A stretch of DNA of 64,000 bases from Halomonas sp. CUBES01. Lineage in GTDB: Bacteria > Pseudomonadota > Gammaproteobacteria > Pseudomonadales > Halomonadaceae. Position 1 is the first letter of the stretch; every line of letters starts with the position of its first letter. Below are positions 18,292-32,926 of this stretch, piece by piece. Made by a program: the position numbers and the translations under genes. The notes beneath the pieces are model-generated. The model did no database searches. It was not told the DNA's origin and saw only the letters and a list, made by a program, of their open reading frames with translations. Location of the stretch: contig NZ_JAJLLW010000006.1 in assembly GCF_020991005.1 (NCBI RefSeq), positions 190,001 through 254,000 on the forward strand. Reading direction: 5' to 3'.

Positions 18292-19452
18292 TTGAATAAC
18301 CCCGCATTGAGCAAACCCGCAATATTGGCCCTGGAAGATGGCAGCGTGTTCCACGGCATCGCCATTGGGGCGGATGGATTAACCAGCGGCGAGGTGGTGT
18401 TCAATACGGCCATGACCGGCTATCAAGAAATCCTCACCGACCCCTCCTACACCCGCCAGATCGTCACGCTTACCTATCCCCATATCGGCAATACCGGCGT
18501 CAACGCCGAGGATGTGGAATCCGCTTCGATTGCGGCGGCGGGCCTGGTGATTCGCGACCTCCCTTTGCTGGCCAGCAGCTTCCGTTCCGAGCAAACCCTC
18601 TCCGATTACCTGAAAAGCCAGAACGTCCTGGGCATCGCCGATATCGACACGCGCCGCCTGACGCGCATCCTGCGCGATAAAGGCGCTCAGAACGGGGCCA
18701 TTCTGGCGGGCGCTGAGGCCGAGGGTGAAGACGCCGTGGCGCGGGCGTTGGCGGCGGCGAAGGCGTTTCCAGGGCTGAAGGGCATGGATCTGGCCAAAGA
18801 CGTCTCGTGTAAAGAAGCCTATGAATGGTCGGAAGGCGAATGGACCCTGGGTGACGGCTACGCCGATGCGGCCCAGGGCGAGCGCCCTTACCATGTGGTG
18901 GCCTACGATTACGGGGTGAAGTTCAATATCCTGCGCATGCTGGCCGCGCGCGGCTGCCGCCTGACGGTGGTGCCTGCGCAAACGCCTGCCGCCGAGGTCA
19001 TGGCGCTGAACCCGGACGGCGTCTTTCTGGCCAATGGTCCGGGCGACCCGGAGCCCTGCGACTACGCGATCAAAGCCATTCAGGACGTGCTGGAAACCGA
19101 CACGCCGGTATTCGGGATCTGCCTGGGCCACCAACTGCTGGCGCTGGCCTCGGGGGCGAAAACCGTCAAGATGAGCCACGGCCACCACGGTGCCAACCAT
19201 CCCGTGCAGGACCTGGACAACGGCACGGTGATGATCACCAGTCAGAACCACGGTTTCGCGGCGGACGAAGCGACACTGCCGGCCAACGTTCGGGCCACGC
19301 ACCGCTCGCTGTTCGACGGCACGCTGCAGGGCATTGAGCGTACCGACCGACCGGCGTTCAGCTTCCAGGGGCACCCGGAAGCCAGCCCCGGCCCGCGCGA
19401 TGTGGCGCCGCTATTTGATCGCTTTATCGCCATGATGCAGGCGCGCCGCTAA
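18292..19452 (+). CDS. carA: Carbamoyl-phosphate synthase small subunit CarA
   Basis: A 386-residue glutamine amidotransferase subunit that passes ammonia to CarB for carbamoyl phosphate (arginine and pyrimidine synthesis). The N-terminal domain starts [14 protein letters not shown]. The class I amidotransferase domain has [12 protein letters not shown] with the nucleophile Cys277 and the His/Glu pair in [11 protein letters not shown] near the end. The start is TTG at 18292, with GGGAGGA seven bases upstream; no in-frame ATG fits the family's N-terminus. carB follows after 62 bp. Confidence 0.98.
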   Translation: MNNPALSKPAILALEDGSVFHGIAIGADGLTSGEVVFNTAMTGYQEILTDPSYTRQIVTLTYPHIGNTGVNAEDVESASIAAAGLVIRDLPLLASSFRSEQTLSDYLKSQNVLGIADIDTRRLTRILRDKGAQNGAILAGAEAEGEDAVARALAAAKAFPGLKGMDLAKDVSCKEAYEWSEGEWTLGDGYADAAQGERPYHVVAYDYGVKFNILRMLAARGCRLTVVPAQTPAAEVMALNPDGVFLANGPGDPEPCDYAIKAIQDVLETDTPVFGICLGHQLLALASGAKTVKMSHGHHGANHPVQDLDNGTVMITSQNHGFAADEATLPANVRATHRSLFDGTLQGIERTDRPAFSFQGHPEASPGPRDVAPLFDRFIAMMQARR

Positions 19453-19514
19453 CGCCGCCGATTGCCGCATCGCCGAATGTTTCGCTCATTGTCACTTTTT
19501 CAGCGGGAACCGTT

Positions 19515-22741
<3,227 letters not shown>

Positions 22742-22745
<4 letters not shown>

Positions 22746-23218
22746 ATAAGGTCCCGATGACGGTAGCGGGCGAAAAAAGTCTTCGCGATGAACTGAATCA
22801 GCTCAAGGGCGAAGCGCGCCCCGAAGTGATTGCGGCTATCGCCGAAGCACGTGAGCACGGCGACCTTAAGGAAAATGCCGAATATCATGCCGCGCGTGAG
22901 CAGCAAGGGTTTATCGAAGGGCGTATCCAGGAGATCGAAAGCAAGCTCTCGGGTGCCCAGGTGATCGATGTCACCAAGCTGCCCAAGACCGGCAAGGTGA
23001 TCTTTGGCGTGACCGTGTCACTGCTCAATCTGGATACCGACGCGCGGGTGACTTATCGCATCGTTGGCGAAGATGAGGCTGACATCAAGTCGGGGCGTAT
23101 TTCCGTCACGTCGCCCATTGCCCGCGCGCTGATCGGCAAGGAAGAAGGTGACGTGGTCGGCGTCAAGACGCCGGGCGGCGACGTCGAGTACGAAATCGAG
23201 AGCGTCGAGCACCTGTAA
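22742..23218 (+). CDS. greA: Transcription elongation factor GreA
   Basis: A 158-residue factor that enters the RNA polymerase secondary channel and stimulates cleavage of backtracked RNA. The N-terminal coiled coil carries the acidic tip in [20 protein letters not shown] (about residues 39-58), with the two catalytic acids D and E. The globular FKBP-like domain contains [12 protein letters not shown] and [18 protein letters not shown]. It is the last gene of carA-carB-greA and is followed by a bidirectional terminator. Confidence 0.98.
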
Positions 23219-23261
23219 GCGAGTGAAAGGCGGGGATCCGCCTTTCACTGCCCGCATGGCC

Positions 23262-23295
23262 AAAAAAAGCCCGCGACACGGTGTCGCGGGCTTTT
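23262..23295. terminator. Bidirectional terminator between greA and yhbY
   Basis: AAAAAAAGCCCGCGACAC and its complement GTGTCGCGGGCTTTT form a perfect stem with A and T runs on both sides, serving greA (+) and yhbY (-). A second hairpin (GTGAAAGGCGG-ggat-CCGCCTTTCAC, 23223-23248) lies just before it. Confidence 0.93.
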
Positions 23296-23325
23296 AACGC
23301 TCCGGCGCAGTCGCTGAATAAATGC

Positions 23326-23652
23326 TCAGCGACGGCCGTGATGGTTTTCGAAGCGCTTGATGTTGGACAGCTTGGGATTACCCTTCGGGTTCGGGCGGTA
23401 GAGCAGCGCCGTCTTGCCGATGGATTGCACCAGTTCCGCCTGACTGTCGTTGATCAGCTCTTCAAGCATTGCGGCGCGGTCATCGCGCTCGGGCAGTGCG
23501 AGCTTCACCTTGATGAGCTCGTGGTCGTTGAGTGCCCGGCCGAGTTCAGCGAGTAAATTGTCGGAAACGCCATTTTCGGAAACGGTGACCACCGGATTGA
23601 GGTAGTGGCCAATGCTGCGAAATGCTTTCTTTTGTGCCTGTGACAAGCTCAT
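23326..23652 (-). CDS. yhbY: YhbY-like CRM-domain RNA-binding protein
   Basis: A 108-residue protein made of one CRM domain, associated in E. coli with 50S precursor particles. Visible signatures are [20 protein letters not shown] at the N-terminus, the helix [13 protein letters not shown], and the near-terminal [16 protein letters not shown]. It is divergent from rlmE, another 50S maturation gene, which is the usual pairing in gammaproteobacteria. Confidence 0.95.
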   Translation of the reverse strand: MSLSQAQKKAFRSIGHYLNPVVTVSENGVSDNLLAELGRALNDHELIKVKLALPERDDRAAMLEELINDSQAELVQSIGKTALLYRPNPKGNPKLSNIKRFENHHGRR

Positions 23653-23762
23653 GGTATCTTGCGGTATCCCAGTTTGCGCTTAACGTTCCATCTTACGGTG
23701 AAACGTCACCGAGTGAAAGCCATCGTGTGAAAGCGCCCATCGCTCCTTCAGTGTCAGATTGT

Positions 23763-24413
23763 ATGCAGCAAACGCCTCCGGGCCGAAAACGGCCATCAAG
23801 TAAAACCAGCGCAAGCTGGATGAAAGAGCATTTTGACGATCAGTACGTCAAGCAGAGCTGGCAGGATGGTTATCGCTCTCGGGCGAGCTACAAGCTGCTG
23901 GAAATCGATGAAAAAGACAAGCTGCTGCGCCCCGGCATGACGATCATTGACCTGGGCGCTGCACCGGGTGGCTGGAGCCAGATTGCCGCTGAGAAAGTGG
24001 GGTCGCAGGGCCGGGTGATTGCGTCCGATATCCTGGAGATGGACAGCCTTGCGGATGTGACGTTCATCCAGGGGGATTTCACCGAAGAAGCGGTGCTGAA
24101 CGCCATCCTCGAGCGTCTCGAAAATCGCCCGGTCGACCTTGTGATGTCGGACATGGCCCCCAATATGAGTGGCATGGCGGCGATTGACCAGCCGCAAGCC
24201 ATGTATCTGGTGGAACTGGCCCTCGAGCTTGCCCGGGAAACACTGTCGCCGGGCGGCAATTTGCTGGTAAAGGTATTTCAGGGGGAAGGGTTCGACAGCT
24301 ACCTGAAAGAGCTGCGTAACAGTTTCAAGCGGGTGGTAACGCGCAAGCCCGGTGCTTCTCGTGCACGTTCACGGGAAGTGTATCTACTGGCGGAGGGGTT
24401 TCGGGGTTCGTGA
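23763..24413 (+). CDS. rlmE: 23S rRNA (uridine-2'-O)-methyltransferase RlmE (FtsJ/RrmJ)
   Basis: A 216-residue SAM-dependent enzyme that 2'-O-methylates U2552 of 23S rRNA. The K-D-K-E tetrad is in place: [27 protein letters not shown] and SREVYLLA. The SAM loop is [12 protein letters not shown] near residue 61. The start at 23763 gives a homologue-like N-terminus, though no strong Shine-Dalgarno precedes it. It is upstream of ftsH on the same strand, as in E. coli, after a 200-bp gap that may hold a separate ftsH promoter. Confidence 0.96.
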   Translation: MQQTPPGRKRPSSKTSASWMKEHFDDQYVKQSWQDGYRSRASYKLLEIDEKDKLLRPGMTIIDLGAAPGGWSQIAAEKVGSQGRVIASDILEMDSLADVTFIQGDFTEEAVLNAILERLENRPVDLVMSDMAPNMSGMAAIDQPQAMYLVELALELARETLSPGGNLLVKVFQGEGFDSYLKELRNSFKRVVTRKPGASRARSREVYLLAEGFRGS

Positions 24414-24615
24414 CCGCCCGCCGGCTTATCGCCAGGATTTATCACCGCGATAGCCAGACAGACAGTTGCAAAGTGTGTCACATTGGGCCGATAGGCGAGC
24501 GTGGCACAGATGGCCCAAGACATTAGGCGTCTTGGCAATGGTTGAACGCTTGAGGCTGATGTAAGGTCTCACTATCAGGGTTTAACTGACAGATTCTTGT
24601 AATGAGGGTAGCCCC

Positions 24616-26616
<2,001 letters not shown>

Positions 26617-26644
26617 CGCAGCATCCGGCCATTCGGCTATTGAG

Positions 26645-26672
26645 AAGGCGTCCCCAAAAGGGACGCCTTTTT
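26645..26672 (+). terminator. Intrinsic terminator after ftsH
   Basis: AAGGCGTCCC-caaaa-GGGACGCCTT followed by TTT, 28 bp after the ftsH stop. folP starts 52 bp beyond it, so folP needs read-through or its own promoter. Confidence 0.88.
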
Positions 26673-26723
26673 GTTATGCTGTGTGGCTACAATAGCGATA
26701 CGTTTTTTCGACCAGGCGGCAGC

Positions 26724-27641
26724 ATGACTTCTACGGCACGTCCTACTCCTTCGGCACCGGTGACCCCGACGTCTTCGCAGCTTCGCTGCGGGCGGCACTT
26801 GCTCGACCTCTCCTTTCCCCGCGTCATGGGGGTCTTGAACGTAACCCCTGACTCCTTTTCGGATGGCGGTCAGCATGTGGCCGTGGACGATGCGCTGCGG
26901 CGTGCGGAGCAGATGATCGCCGAAGGTGCCTCCATCATCGATGTCGGCGGTGAATCGACGCGCCCCGGGGCGTCGCCGGTGGCCGAGCAGGAAGAGCTTG
27001 ACCGTGTCGCCCCGGTCATTGAAGGTCTGGTGCGCGAGCTCGACGCCCTGGTCTCGGTGGACACCAGCTGCCCGGCGGTGATGCGCGAAGCAAGTACTCT
27101 GGGGGCGGGCATGATCAATGACGTGCGCTCCCTCGAGCGGGAGGGGGCTCTTGCCGCCGCAGCGGGAAGCGGTCTGCCGGTGAGTCTGATGCATCGCCAG
27201 GGCGAGCCCCAGCACATGCAGCAGGCGCCTGCCTACGAGCAGCCGATCGAGGAGGCAGTGATCGAGTATTTGACGGCGCGTATTGCCGAGTGTGAAGCCG
27301 CAGGTCTGCGCCGCCATCGACTGCTGGTGGATCCCGGCTTTGGGTTTGGCAAGACCGTCGAGCATAACCTGCGCTTACTGAATCAGATGGCCGCGCTCCA
27401 GACGCTTTCCCTGCCGGTGCTGGTCGGGATGTCGCGCAAGAGCATGATCGGTAAAGTCTTGGGGCGCGCCGTTGACGAGCGGCTTCCCGGTGGCCTGGCG
27501 CTGGCGGCCATGGCGGTTGAGCGCGGCGCCGGCATCGTGCGCGTGCATGATGTAGGGCCTACGGTAGACGCCGTCAACATGGCCTGGGCAGTGCTCCAGG
27601 AAGGCTGCGAGCCCCCTTTACATGAGGAAAACCGCGCATGA
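26724..27641 (+). CDS. folP: Dihydropteroate synthase FolP
   Basis: A 305-residue TIM-barrel enzyme of folate synthesis, joining p-aminobenzoate to the pterin pyrophosphate; it is the sulfonamide target. Signatures are [17 protein letters not shown] near residue 32, [12 protein letters not shown] near 70 and [11 protein letters not shown] near 205. The ATG at 26724 fits the family length; about 25 extra residues at the N-terminus are Ser/Pro/Thr-rich. The stop overlaps the glmM start by four bases (ATGA). Confidence 0.97.
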   Translation: MTSTARPTPSAPVTPTSSQLRCGRHLLDLSFPRVMGVLNVTPDSFSDGGQHVAVDDALRRAEQMIAEGASIIDVGGESTRPGASPVAEQEELDRVAPVIEGLVRELDALVSVDTSCPAVMREASTLGAGMINDVRSLEREGALAAAAGSGLPVSLMHRQGEPQHMQQAPAYEQPIEEAVIEYLTARIAECEAAGLRRHRLLVDPGFGFGKTVEHNLRLLNQMAALQTLSLPVLVGMSRKSMIGKVLGRAVDERLPGGLALAAMAVERGAGIVRVHDVGPTVDAVNMAWAVLQEGCEPPLHEENRA

Positions 27642-28984
27642 GCAGACGTTACTTCGGCACCGACGGTATTCGTGGAACGGTCGGTCAGTCGCCGATCACC
27701 GCCGATTTCATGCTCAAACTGGGCTGGGCCGCAGGTCAGGTGCTGCGTCGCGAAAAAGGCCGCACGCGGGTATTGATCGGCAAGGATACGCGTATCTCGG
27801 GGTACATGTTCGAGTCGGCCCTGGAGTCGGGGCTCTCGGCGGCAGGGGTTGATGTGGCATTGCTTGGGCCGATGCCCACGCCAGGGATCGCCTATCTCAC
27901 GCGTACCTTTCGCGCCGATGCGGGCATCGTGATTTCAGCCTCGCACAACCCCTTTGAAGACAACGGCATCAAATTTTTCTCGGCCGAAGGCAAGAAGCTG
28001 GCCGATGACATCGAAGACCGTATCGAAGTCATGCTCGAGGCTCCGCTGACCACGGCGGATGCTTCTCAGTTGGGCAAGGCCACGCGGATTGATGATGCGG
28101 CCGGTCGCTATATCGAATTCTGCAAGTCGACCCTGCCCGACCGCCTCAGCCTGCATGGCTTGACCATTGTGCTCGACTGCGCCCACGGCGCCACCTACCA
28201 CATTGCCCCCAGCGTTTTCCGCGAGCTTGGCGCCGAGGTGAGCGTGATCGGTGGCTCGCCTGATGGTCTGAATATCAATCAGCAGGTGGGCTCGACGCAC
28301 CCCGCGGCGCTGCGCGCCGCGGTGATCCAGCAGGGCGCTGATCTGGGGATTGCGTTTGACGGCGACGGTGACCGGGTGCTGCTGGTCGACTCGGACGGTC
28401 GCGAAGTGGACGGGGATGACATCCTGTATCTGATTGCCCGGGATCGCCGCGCGCGGGGCCAACTGGAAGGCGGCGTGGTGGGTACGCTGATGAGCAATTT
28501 CGGCCTCGCCATGGCGCTGGAAAAGATGGGTATCCCGTTCGAGCGTGCCAAGGTCGGTGACCGTTATGTGATGGAGCGCATGGCGGCCAACCAGTGGGAG
28601 CTGGGCGGCGAATCCTCGGGGCATATTGTGTGCAGCCATGTGCAGACCACCGGCGACGGCATCGTGTCAGCGCTACAGGTGCTCGCCCTGATGATGCGCG
28701 AGCAGCAGTCGCTGCCTGCCCTGCTGAGGGGGCTTGAGAAGGTTCCGCAGTCGCTGGTCAATGTCAGGTTGCCCCCCGGTACCGATGCCAAAGAGGTGAT
28801 GGCCTCCGAGCCGCTTCAGCAGGCGATCACCGCGCTCGAGCGCGAGCTGGGCGACGAGGGGCGTGTCCTGCTCAGGGCGTCGGGCACCGAACCGTTGATC
28901 CGCGTGATGGTCGAAGGTCGTGCGCATCTTGACGTGGATCAGCTGGCAGGTCGACTGGCCGAACAGGTCAGGGCGCTGCTTTAA
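27638..28984 (+). CDS. glmM: Phosphoglucosamine mutase GlmM
   Basis: A 448-residue enzyme converting glucosamine-6-P to glucosamine-1-P for peptidoglycan and LPS precursors. It starts with [11 protein letters not shown]. The phosphoserine loop [14 protein letters not shown] has the catalytic Ser102, the metal loop FDGDGDR is near residue 242, and the phosphate-binding loop [12 protein letters not shown] is near 415. Translationally coupled to folP, as in E. coli. Confidence 0.98.
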   Translation: MSRRYFGTDGIRGTVGQSPITADFMLKLGWAAGQVLRREKGRTRVLIGKDTRISGYMFESALESGLSAAGVDVALLGPMPTPGIAYLTRTFRADAGIVISASHNPFEDNGIKFFSAEGKKLADDIEDRIEVMLEAPLTTADASQLGKATRIDDAAGRYIEFCKSTLPDRLSLHGLTIVLDCAHGATYHIAPSVFRELGAEVSVIGGSPDGLNINQQVGSTHPAALRAAVIQQGADLGIAFDGDGDRVLLVDSDGREVDGDDILYLIARDRRARGQLEGGVVGTLMSNFGLAMALEKMGIPFERAKVGDRYVMERMAANQWELGGESSGHIVCSHVQTTGDGIVSALQVLALMMREQQSLPALLRGLEKVPQSLVNVRLPPGTDAKEVMASEPLQQAITALERELGDEGRVLLRASGTEPLIRVMVEGRAHLDVDQLAGRLAEQVRALL

Positions 28985-29067
28985 TAGCCCGGGCGGGCAG
29001 ATAACAGCGGTTGTCTTGACAAGTCCGCTCCTATACCATTTCGCTCCACCTTGAGTGAGGAGAGTCC

Positions 29068-29817
29068 ATGCGTAGGCCCTTAATCGCCGGCAACTGGAAG
29101 ATGAACGGTTCGGCGGCACTGGTTGAAGCGTTCGGTAAGGTATTCGCCGACGCAAAGCTGCCGGCGGACGTTGATATGGTCGTGATTCCGCCGTTTCCCT
29201 ACCTGGATGCGGCGCGGCATGCCTTCAGCAACACCCCGCTACGGCTCGGTGCGCAGACGCTCAATCCGCTGCACTCCGGGGCGCACACCGGCGAGGTAAG
29301 CGGCCGCATGCTCAAGGAGTTTGACGTGGCCTACGCCCTCGTCGGTCACTCAGAGCGGCGGCAGCTGTATCGGGAGACCGACGAGCAGGTGTTTGAACGC
29401 CTGATGGCTGCGCTTGAGGTCGGAATGTCACCCATCCTGTGCGTGGGGGAGACCCTGGAAGAGCGTGACGCGGGCCATACCATGGACGTGGTGCTGCGCC
29501 AGGTGGGGCATGTCATGGCGCGCCTGGAAGCCGCACAGCGCTGCGAGGTGATTATCGCCTACGAGCCGGTATGGGCCATCGGGACGGGGCGTACCGCCAC
29601 GCCCGAGCAGGCTCAGGACGTCATGGCAGGCATTCGCGCCTATCAGGCGTCCTTCGATACCTCGCTTGCCGAGCAGCTCAGGTTGCTTTACGGCGGCAGC
29701 ATGAATGCAAACAACGCGGCTGAGCTTCTAGCGCAGCCGGACATCGACGGCGGTTTGGTGGGCGGTGCTTCGCTCAAAACCGACGATTTTTACGCCATTT
29801 GTCAGTCAGCAGGATAA
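29068..29817 (+). CDS. tpiA: Triose-phosphate isomerase TpiA
   Basis: A 249-residue glycolytic/gluconeogenic TIM barrel. The substrate Lys is in AGNWKMNG at the N-terminus, the catalytic His94 in VGHSERRQ, the catalytic Glu166 in AYEPVWAIGTG, and the phosphate loop in LLYGGSMN and GLVGGASL. GTGAGGAG precedes the ATG. It sits between glmM and secG, the standard gammaproteobacterial order. Confidence 0.98.
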   Translation: MRRPLIAGNWKMNGSAALVEAFGKVFADAKLPADVDMVVIPPFPYLDAARHAFSNTPLRLGAQTLNPLHSGAHTGEVSGRMLKEFDVAYALVGHSERRQLYRETDEQVFERLMAALEVGMSPILCVGETLEERDAGHTMDVVLRQVGHVMARLEAAQRCEVIIAYEPVWAIGTGRTATPEQAQDVMAGIRAYQASFDTSLAEQLRLLYGGSMNANNAAELLAQPDIDGGLVGGASLKTDDFYAICQSAG

Positions 29818-29821
29818 CGCC

Positions 29822-30181
29822 ATGCAAGTTGCAATTCTTATGGTTCATGTGGTGATTGCGATCGCCCTGGTTGTGCTCATCCTGCTTCAGCAGGGGAAAG
29901 GTGCCGAAGCGGGCGCGGCCTTTGGCGGCGGTGCGTCGCAAACGGTATTTGGGTCACGCGGCAGCGGTAACTTTCTGGCCCGTTTCACGGCGCTTCTGGC
30001 CGCAGGCTTTTTCGTCACCTCGATGGCGCTGGCGTACTTTGCGACCCAGGCAGGCCAGGCGCCGGAAGCCGGTATTCCCGATGCCAATCTCATCGAGCAG
30101 CAGCAAAATGCACCAATGCTTGACGAGGGCAGCGAAAGTGCGGATAATGCTGCGCCAGTGCTAGAGGAAAGCGGCGAGTAA
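29822..30181 (+). CDS. secG: Preprotein translocase subunit SecG
   Basis: A 119-residue small membrane subunit that assists SecYEG translocation. Two transmembrane helices (about 3-22 and 53-72) are joined by a Gly-rich cytoplasmic loop with AFGGGASQTVFGSRGSGNFL, the SecG signature. The C-terminal 40 residues are an acidic tail. It starts four bases after the tpiA stop; tRNA-Leu follows. Confidence 0.95.
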   Translation: MQVAILMVHVVIAIALVVLILLQQGKGAEAGAAFGGGASQTVFGSRGSGNFLARFTALLAAGFFVTSMALAYFATQAGQAPEAGIPDANLIEQQQNAPMLDEGSESADNAAPVLEESGE

Positions 30182-30215
30182 CTGCTTGATTTCGCTTTCT
30201 CGAGCCTCCCCCGAT

Positions 30216-30302
30216 GCCGAAGTGGTGGAATTGGTAGACACGCTATCTTGAGGGGGTAGTGACCTTACGGTCGTGCGGGTTCAAGTCCCGCCTTCGGCAC
30301 CA
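30216..30302 (+). tRNA. tRNA-Leu (anticodon GAG)
   Basis: An 87-nt class II tRNA with a long variable arm and encoded CCA. The acceptor stem pairs GCCGAAG with CTTCGGC. The anticodon arm CTATC-TTGAGGG-GGTAG gives anticodon GAG. It follows secG, as tRNA-Leu does in E. coli and Pseudomonas. Confidence 0.97.
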
Positions 30303-30438
30303 TCTGATGTACTGGTTCGCCAGTTCTCCAGAGCAGTATGCACTAAGCGTGAAGAAGCTGTTTTATCGCTACCGTCAGGCAAGAATGACGCAGGCGATGC
30401 CAGAGACAGTGAGTGCGCTGGTTACGATAAAAGTCAGC

Positions 30439-30467
30439 TTGACGAACGATGTTCAAGCGTCTATTAT
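30439..30467 (+). promoter_or_regulatory. Sigma-70 promoter of the tRNA-fMet/rimP-nusA operon
   Basis: TTGACG, 17 nt, TATTAT is a close match to the sigma-70 consensus at ideal spacing. It lies 17 bp before the initiator tRNA. The rest of the 181-bp space between the two tRNAs (30303-30438) shows no gene. Confidence 0.75.
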
Positions 30468-30483
30468 CTGCCACCTAGATTGA

Positions 30484-30560
<77 letters not shown>

Positions 30561-30670
30561 CTTTCTGGCGATAAGCACGTATGTGTGAGCGTTTCATGAA
30601 ACAAGAGGTGACGCCACCATTAAGGGTTTTCCCGTTGCTTGCCGCCATGTTGGTGTAACAGGTTTCTTTC

Positions 30671-30702
30671 AAAAAGCCCCTTCCTGTGAAGGGGCTTTTT
30701 GT
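30671..30702 (+). terminator. Intrinsic terminator between tRNA-fMet and rimP
   Basis: AAAAAGCCCCTTC-CTGT-GAAGGGGCTTTTT is a perfect stem with a T run. It ends the tRNA transcript; expression of rimP-nusA from this promoter would need read-through, as at the E. coli metY-nusA operon. Confidence 0.92.
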
Positions 30703-30724
30703 TAGCAGCTTTTCGTTAACAAGC

Positions 30725-30764
30725 GTGTCTCAAGGGCGGACGCCCATCGGCTAGCCGGAGACAC
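30725..30764 (+). promoter_or_regulatory. Compact three-stem RNA element in the rimP leader
   Basis: GTGTCTC (30725-30731) pairs with GAGACAC (30758-30764). It encloses two small hairpins, GGGC-ggac-GCCC and CGG-ctag-CCG, forming a likely three-way junction. It is between the terminator and the rimP start. It could be a regulatory leader of the nusA operon or an RNase III site; no known family was recognised. Confidence 0.45.
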
Positions 30765-30850
30765 ATTTCCGGGTAACGCCAATCAGCCACCTAGCTTTTC
30801 ATATGTCTCCTGGCCAGGTGCCTGATGCAACGGCTATAGGAGCACTGTCT

Positions 30851-31312
30851 GTGGCCACAAAACATGCGGCGCTGCACGCGCTGATCGAACCTGTTGTCGC
30901 TGCCATGGGCTTTGAACTATGGGGCGTCGACCATCTTTCACAGGGTAAGCACTCGCGCCTGGTGATTTATATTGAGCGCGACAGCGGTGTGAATGTTGAA
31001 GACTGCGCCGATATCAGCCGCCAAGTCAGTGCGATTCTGGACGTTGAGGATCCCATTCCAGGTGAGTATCGCCTGGAAGTTTCCTCGCCGGGCATGGCGC
31101 GCCCGCTCTATACCCTGGATCATTTTTCCCGTTTTCAAGGACATCATGTCGCCCTCAAGCTGCGCGCTCCTTTTGACGGGCGGCGCAAGTTTCAGGGACT
31201 GCTGGCAGGCGTCGAAGGCGACGAAATACTGCTGCAGATAGACGGCGAAGAATATTGCTTTCCTGTCGAAGGCATTGATTCTGCGCACATCGTACCGCAG
31301 TTCGACGATTAA
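30851..31312 (+). CDS. rimP: Ribosome maturation factor RimP
   Basis: A 153-residue 30S assembly factor. Signatures are LIEPVVAAMGFELWGVD near the N-terminus, DCADISRQVSAILDVEDPI in the middle and YRLEVSSPGMARPLYTLDHF near residue 80. The GTG at 30851 has AGGAG eight bases upstream and gives the normal length; an ATG at 30803 has no ribosome site. First protein gene of rimP-nusA-infB-rbfA-truB. Confidence 0.96.
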   Translation: MATKHAALHALIEPVVAAMGFELWGVDHLSQGKHSRLVIYIERDSGVNVEDCADISRQVSAILDVEDPIPGEYRLEVSSPGMARPLYTLDHFSRFQGHHVALKLRAPFDGRRKFQGLLAGVEGDEILLQIDGEEYCFPVEGIDSAHIVPQFDD

Positions 31313-31384
31313 CCGGGTGGCGTGGTGGCCGGCAGGCAGCTGGCACGATGCACATAAGGACAGGTTTTCTGGCGAGGCAAACGC

Positions 31385-32899
31385 ATGAGTAAAGAAATTT
31401 TAATGGTCGTTGACGCGATCTCTAACGAAAAAGGTGTTCCCCGCGACATTATTTTCGAAGCGGTGGAAGCTGCTCTTGCGAGCGCGTCACGCAAACGGTT
31501 TGATAACGAAGAAGCCAACGTGCGGGTGCATATTGACCGTCGCACGGGTGATTACGAAACGTTCCGCTATTGGACGGTGGTTGAAGACGACGAATTCGAA
31601 ACGCCGGATTACGAAATCAAGGAAACCATTGCCGAACAGCGTGATCCGCCGCTCAAGCTGGGCGACGTGGTCGAGCAGAAAATCGAGAATGCCGTGTTCG
31701 GGCGGATCGCTGCGCAAACGGCCAAGCAGGTCATCGTCCAGAAAGTTCGCGAAGCTGAACGCGCCGAAGTGGTGCGTCAATACGCCGACCGCGAAGGCGA
31801 ACTGGTTGCAGGCATCGTCAAGAAAACCACGCGCGACGGTTTGATCATTGATCTGGGCGACAACGCCGAAGCTTTCTTGCCGCGCAACGAAATGATTCAC
31901 GGCGAGCGCTACCGCATGAACGAGCGCGTTCGCGCGCTGCTGGTCAAAGTCGACCCCGACGCGCGCGGTGCGCAGCTACAGCTGTCGCGGACCTGCCCCG
32001 AGCTGATTATCGAGCTCTTCAAGATTGAAGTGCCGGAAATCGCCGAGCAGCTGATCGAAATCAAGGGAGCCGCCCGGGATCCCGGTTCGCGGGCTAAAAT
32101 AGCCGTGAAAACCAACGACCGTCGCATCGACCCGGTGGGTGCCTGCGTCGGCATGCGCGGCTCCCGCGTGCAGGCCGTCTCGACGGAGCTGCAAAACGAG
32201 CGGGTCGATATCGTCCTGTGGGACGACAACCCAGCGCAGCTGGTGATCAATGCCATGGCGCCGGCCGACGTGGCGTCTATCCTTGTCGACGAGGATGCTC
32301 ACGCCATGGACGTTGCCGTTGCTCAAGACAACCTGGCGCAGGCGATTGGCCGTAGCGGCCAGAACGTACGCTTGGCCTCTGAGCTGACCGGCTGGCGAAT
32401 CAACGTCATGACCGAAGACGAAGCGGACGCCAAGCGCGATCAGGAAATCGATAGTCTGGTGGATTCCTTCGTGCACCATCTTCAGGTCGATGACGATGTT
32501 GCCCGCCTGTTGGTGGAAGAAGGGTTCACCACCCTGGAAGAAGTTGCCTACGTGCCGCTGGAAGAAATGCTCGAAATCGAAGAGTTCGACGAGGAGCTAG
32601 TGGAAGCGTTACGTGCACGGGCGAAAGACGAGCTACTGACGATGGCCATTGCCTCGGAAGAAGCGCTGGACGGTGCCCAGCCGGCAGATGACCTGCTGGC
32701 GATGGACGGAATGGAGCGCCATCTGGCCTTCATCCTCGCCAGCCGCGGCATTGTCACCATGGAAGATCTCGCCGAGCAGTCTGTCGACGATCTGGTCGAT
32801 ATCGAGGAGTTGGACGAAGCGCGCGCAGCGGCATTGATCATGACTGCCCGTGCGCCCTGGTTTGAAGACGATGACGCGTCGGATTCGAACACACAGTAA
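31385..32899 (+). CDS. nusA: Transcription termination/antitermination factor NusA
   Basis: A 504-residue RNA polymerase-binding factor affecting pausing, termination and antitermination. It has an N-terminal polymerase-binding domain (1-125), an S1 domain (about 135-200; [25 protein letters not shown]), two KH domains (about 200-345, with [14 protein letters not shown] and [13 protein letters not shown]) and two C-terminal acidic repeats (about 365-425 and 440-495). The double acidic repeat is the E. coli-type architecture. Cotranscribed with rimP and infB. Confidence 0.98.
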   Translation: MSKEILMVVDAISNEKGVPRDIIFEAVEAALASASRKRFDNEEANVRVHIDRRTGDYETFRYWTVVEDDEFETPDYEIKETIAEQRDPPLKLGDVVEQKIENAVFGRIAAQTAKQVIVQKVREAERAEVVRQYADREGELVAGIVKKTTRDGLIIDLGDNAEAFLPRNEMIHGERYRMNERVRALLVKVDPDARGAQLQLSRTCPELIIELFKIEVPEIAEQLIEIKGAARDPGSRAKIAVKTNDRRIDPVGACVGMRGSRVQAVSTELQNERVDIVLWDDNPAQLVINAMAPADVASILVDEDAHAMDVAVAQDNLAQAIGRSGQNVRLASELTGWRINVMTEDEADAKRDQEIDSLVDSFVHHLQVDDDVARLLVEEGFTTLEEVAYVPLEEMLEIEEFDEELVEALRARAKDELLTMAIASEEALDGAQPADDLLAMDGMERHLAFILASRGIVTMEDLAEQSVDDLVDIEELDEARAAALIMTARAPWFEDDDASDSNTQ

Positions 32900-32926
32900 A
32901 CAGGTCACGGGCTGAGGAGGGTCAAT

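Noticed and set aside
24549-24578. Possible sigma-32 or sigma-70 promoter before ftsH (CTTGAGG and TATCAG)
   Set aside because: The -35 part is fair but the -10 matches neither consensus well, so it is only noted.
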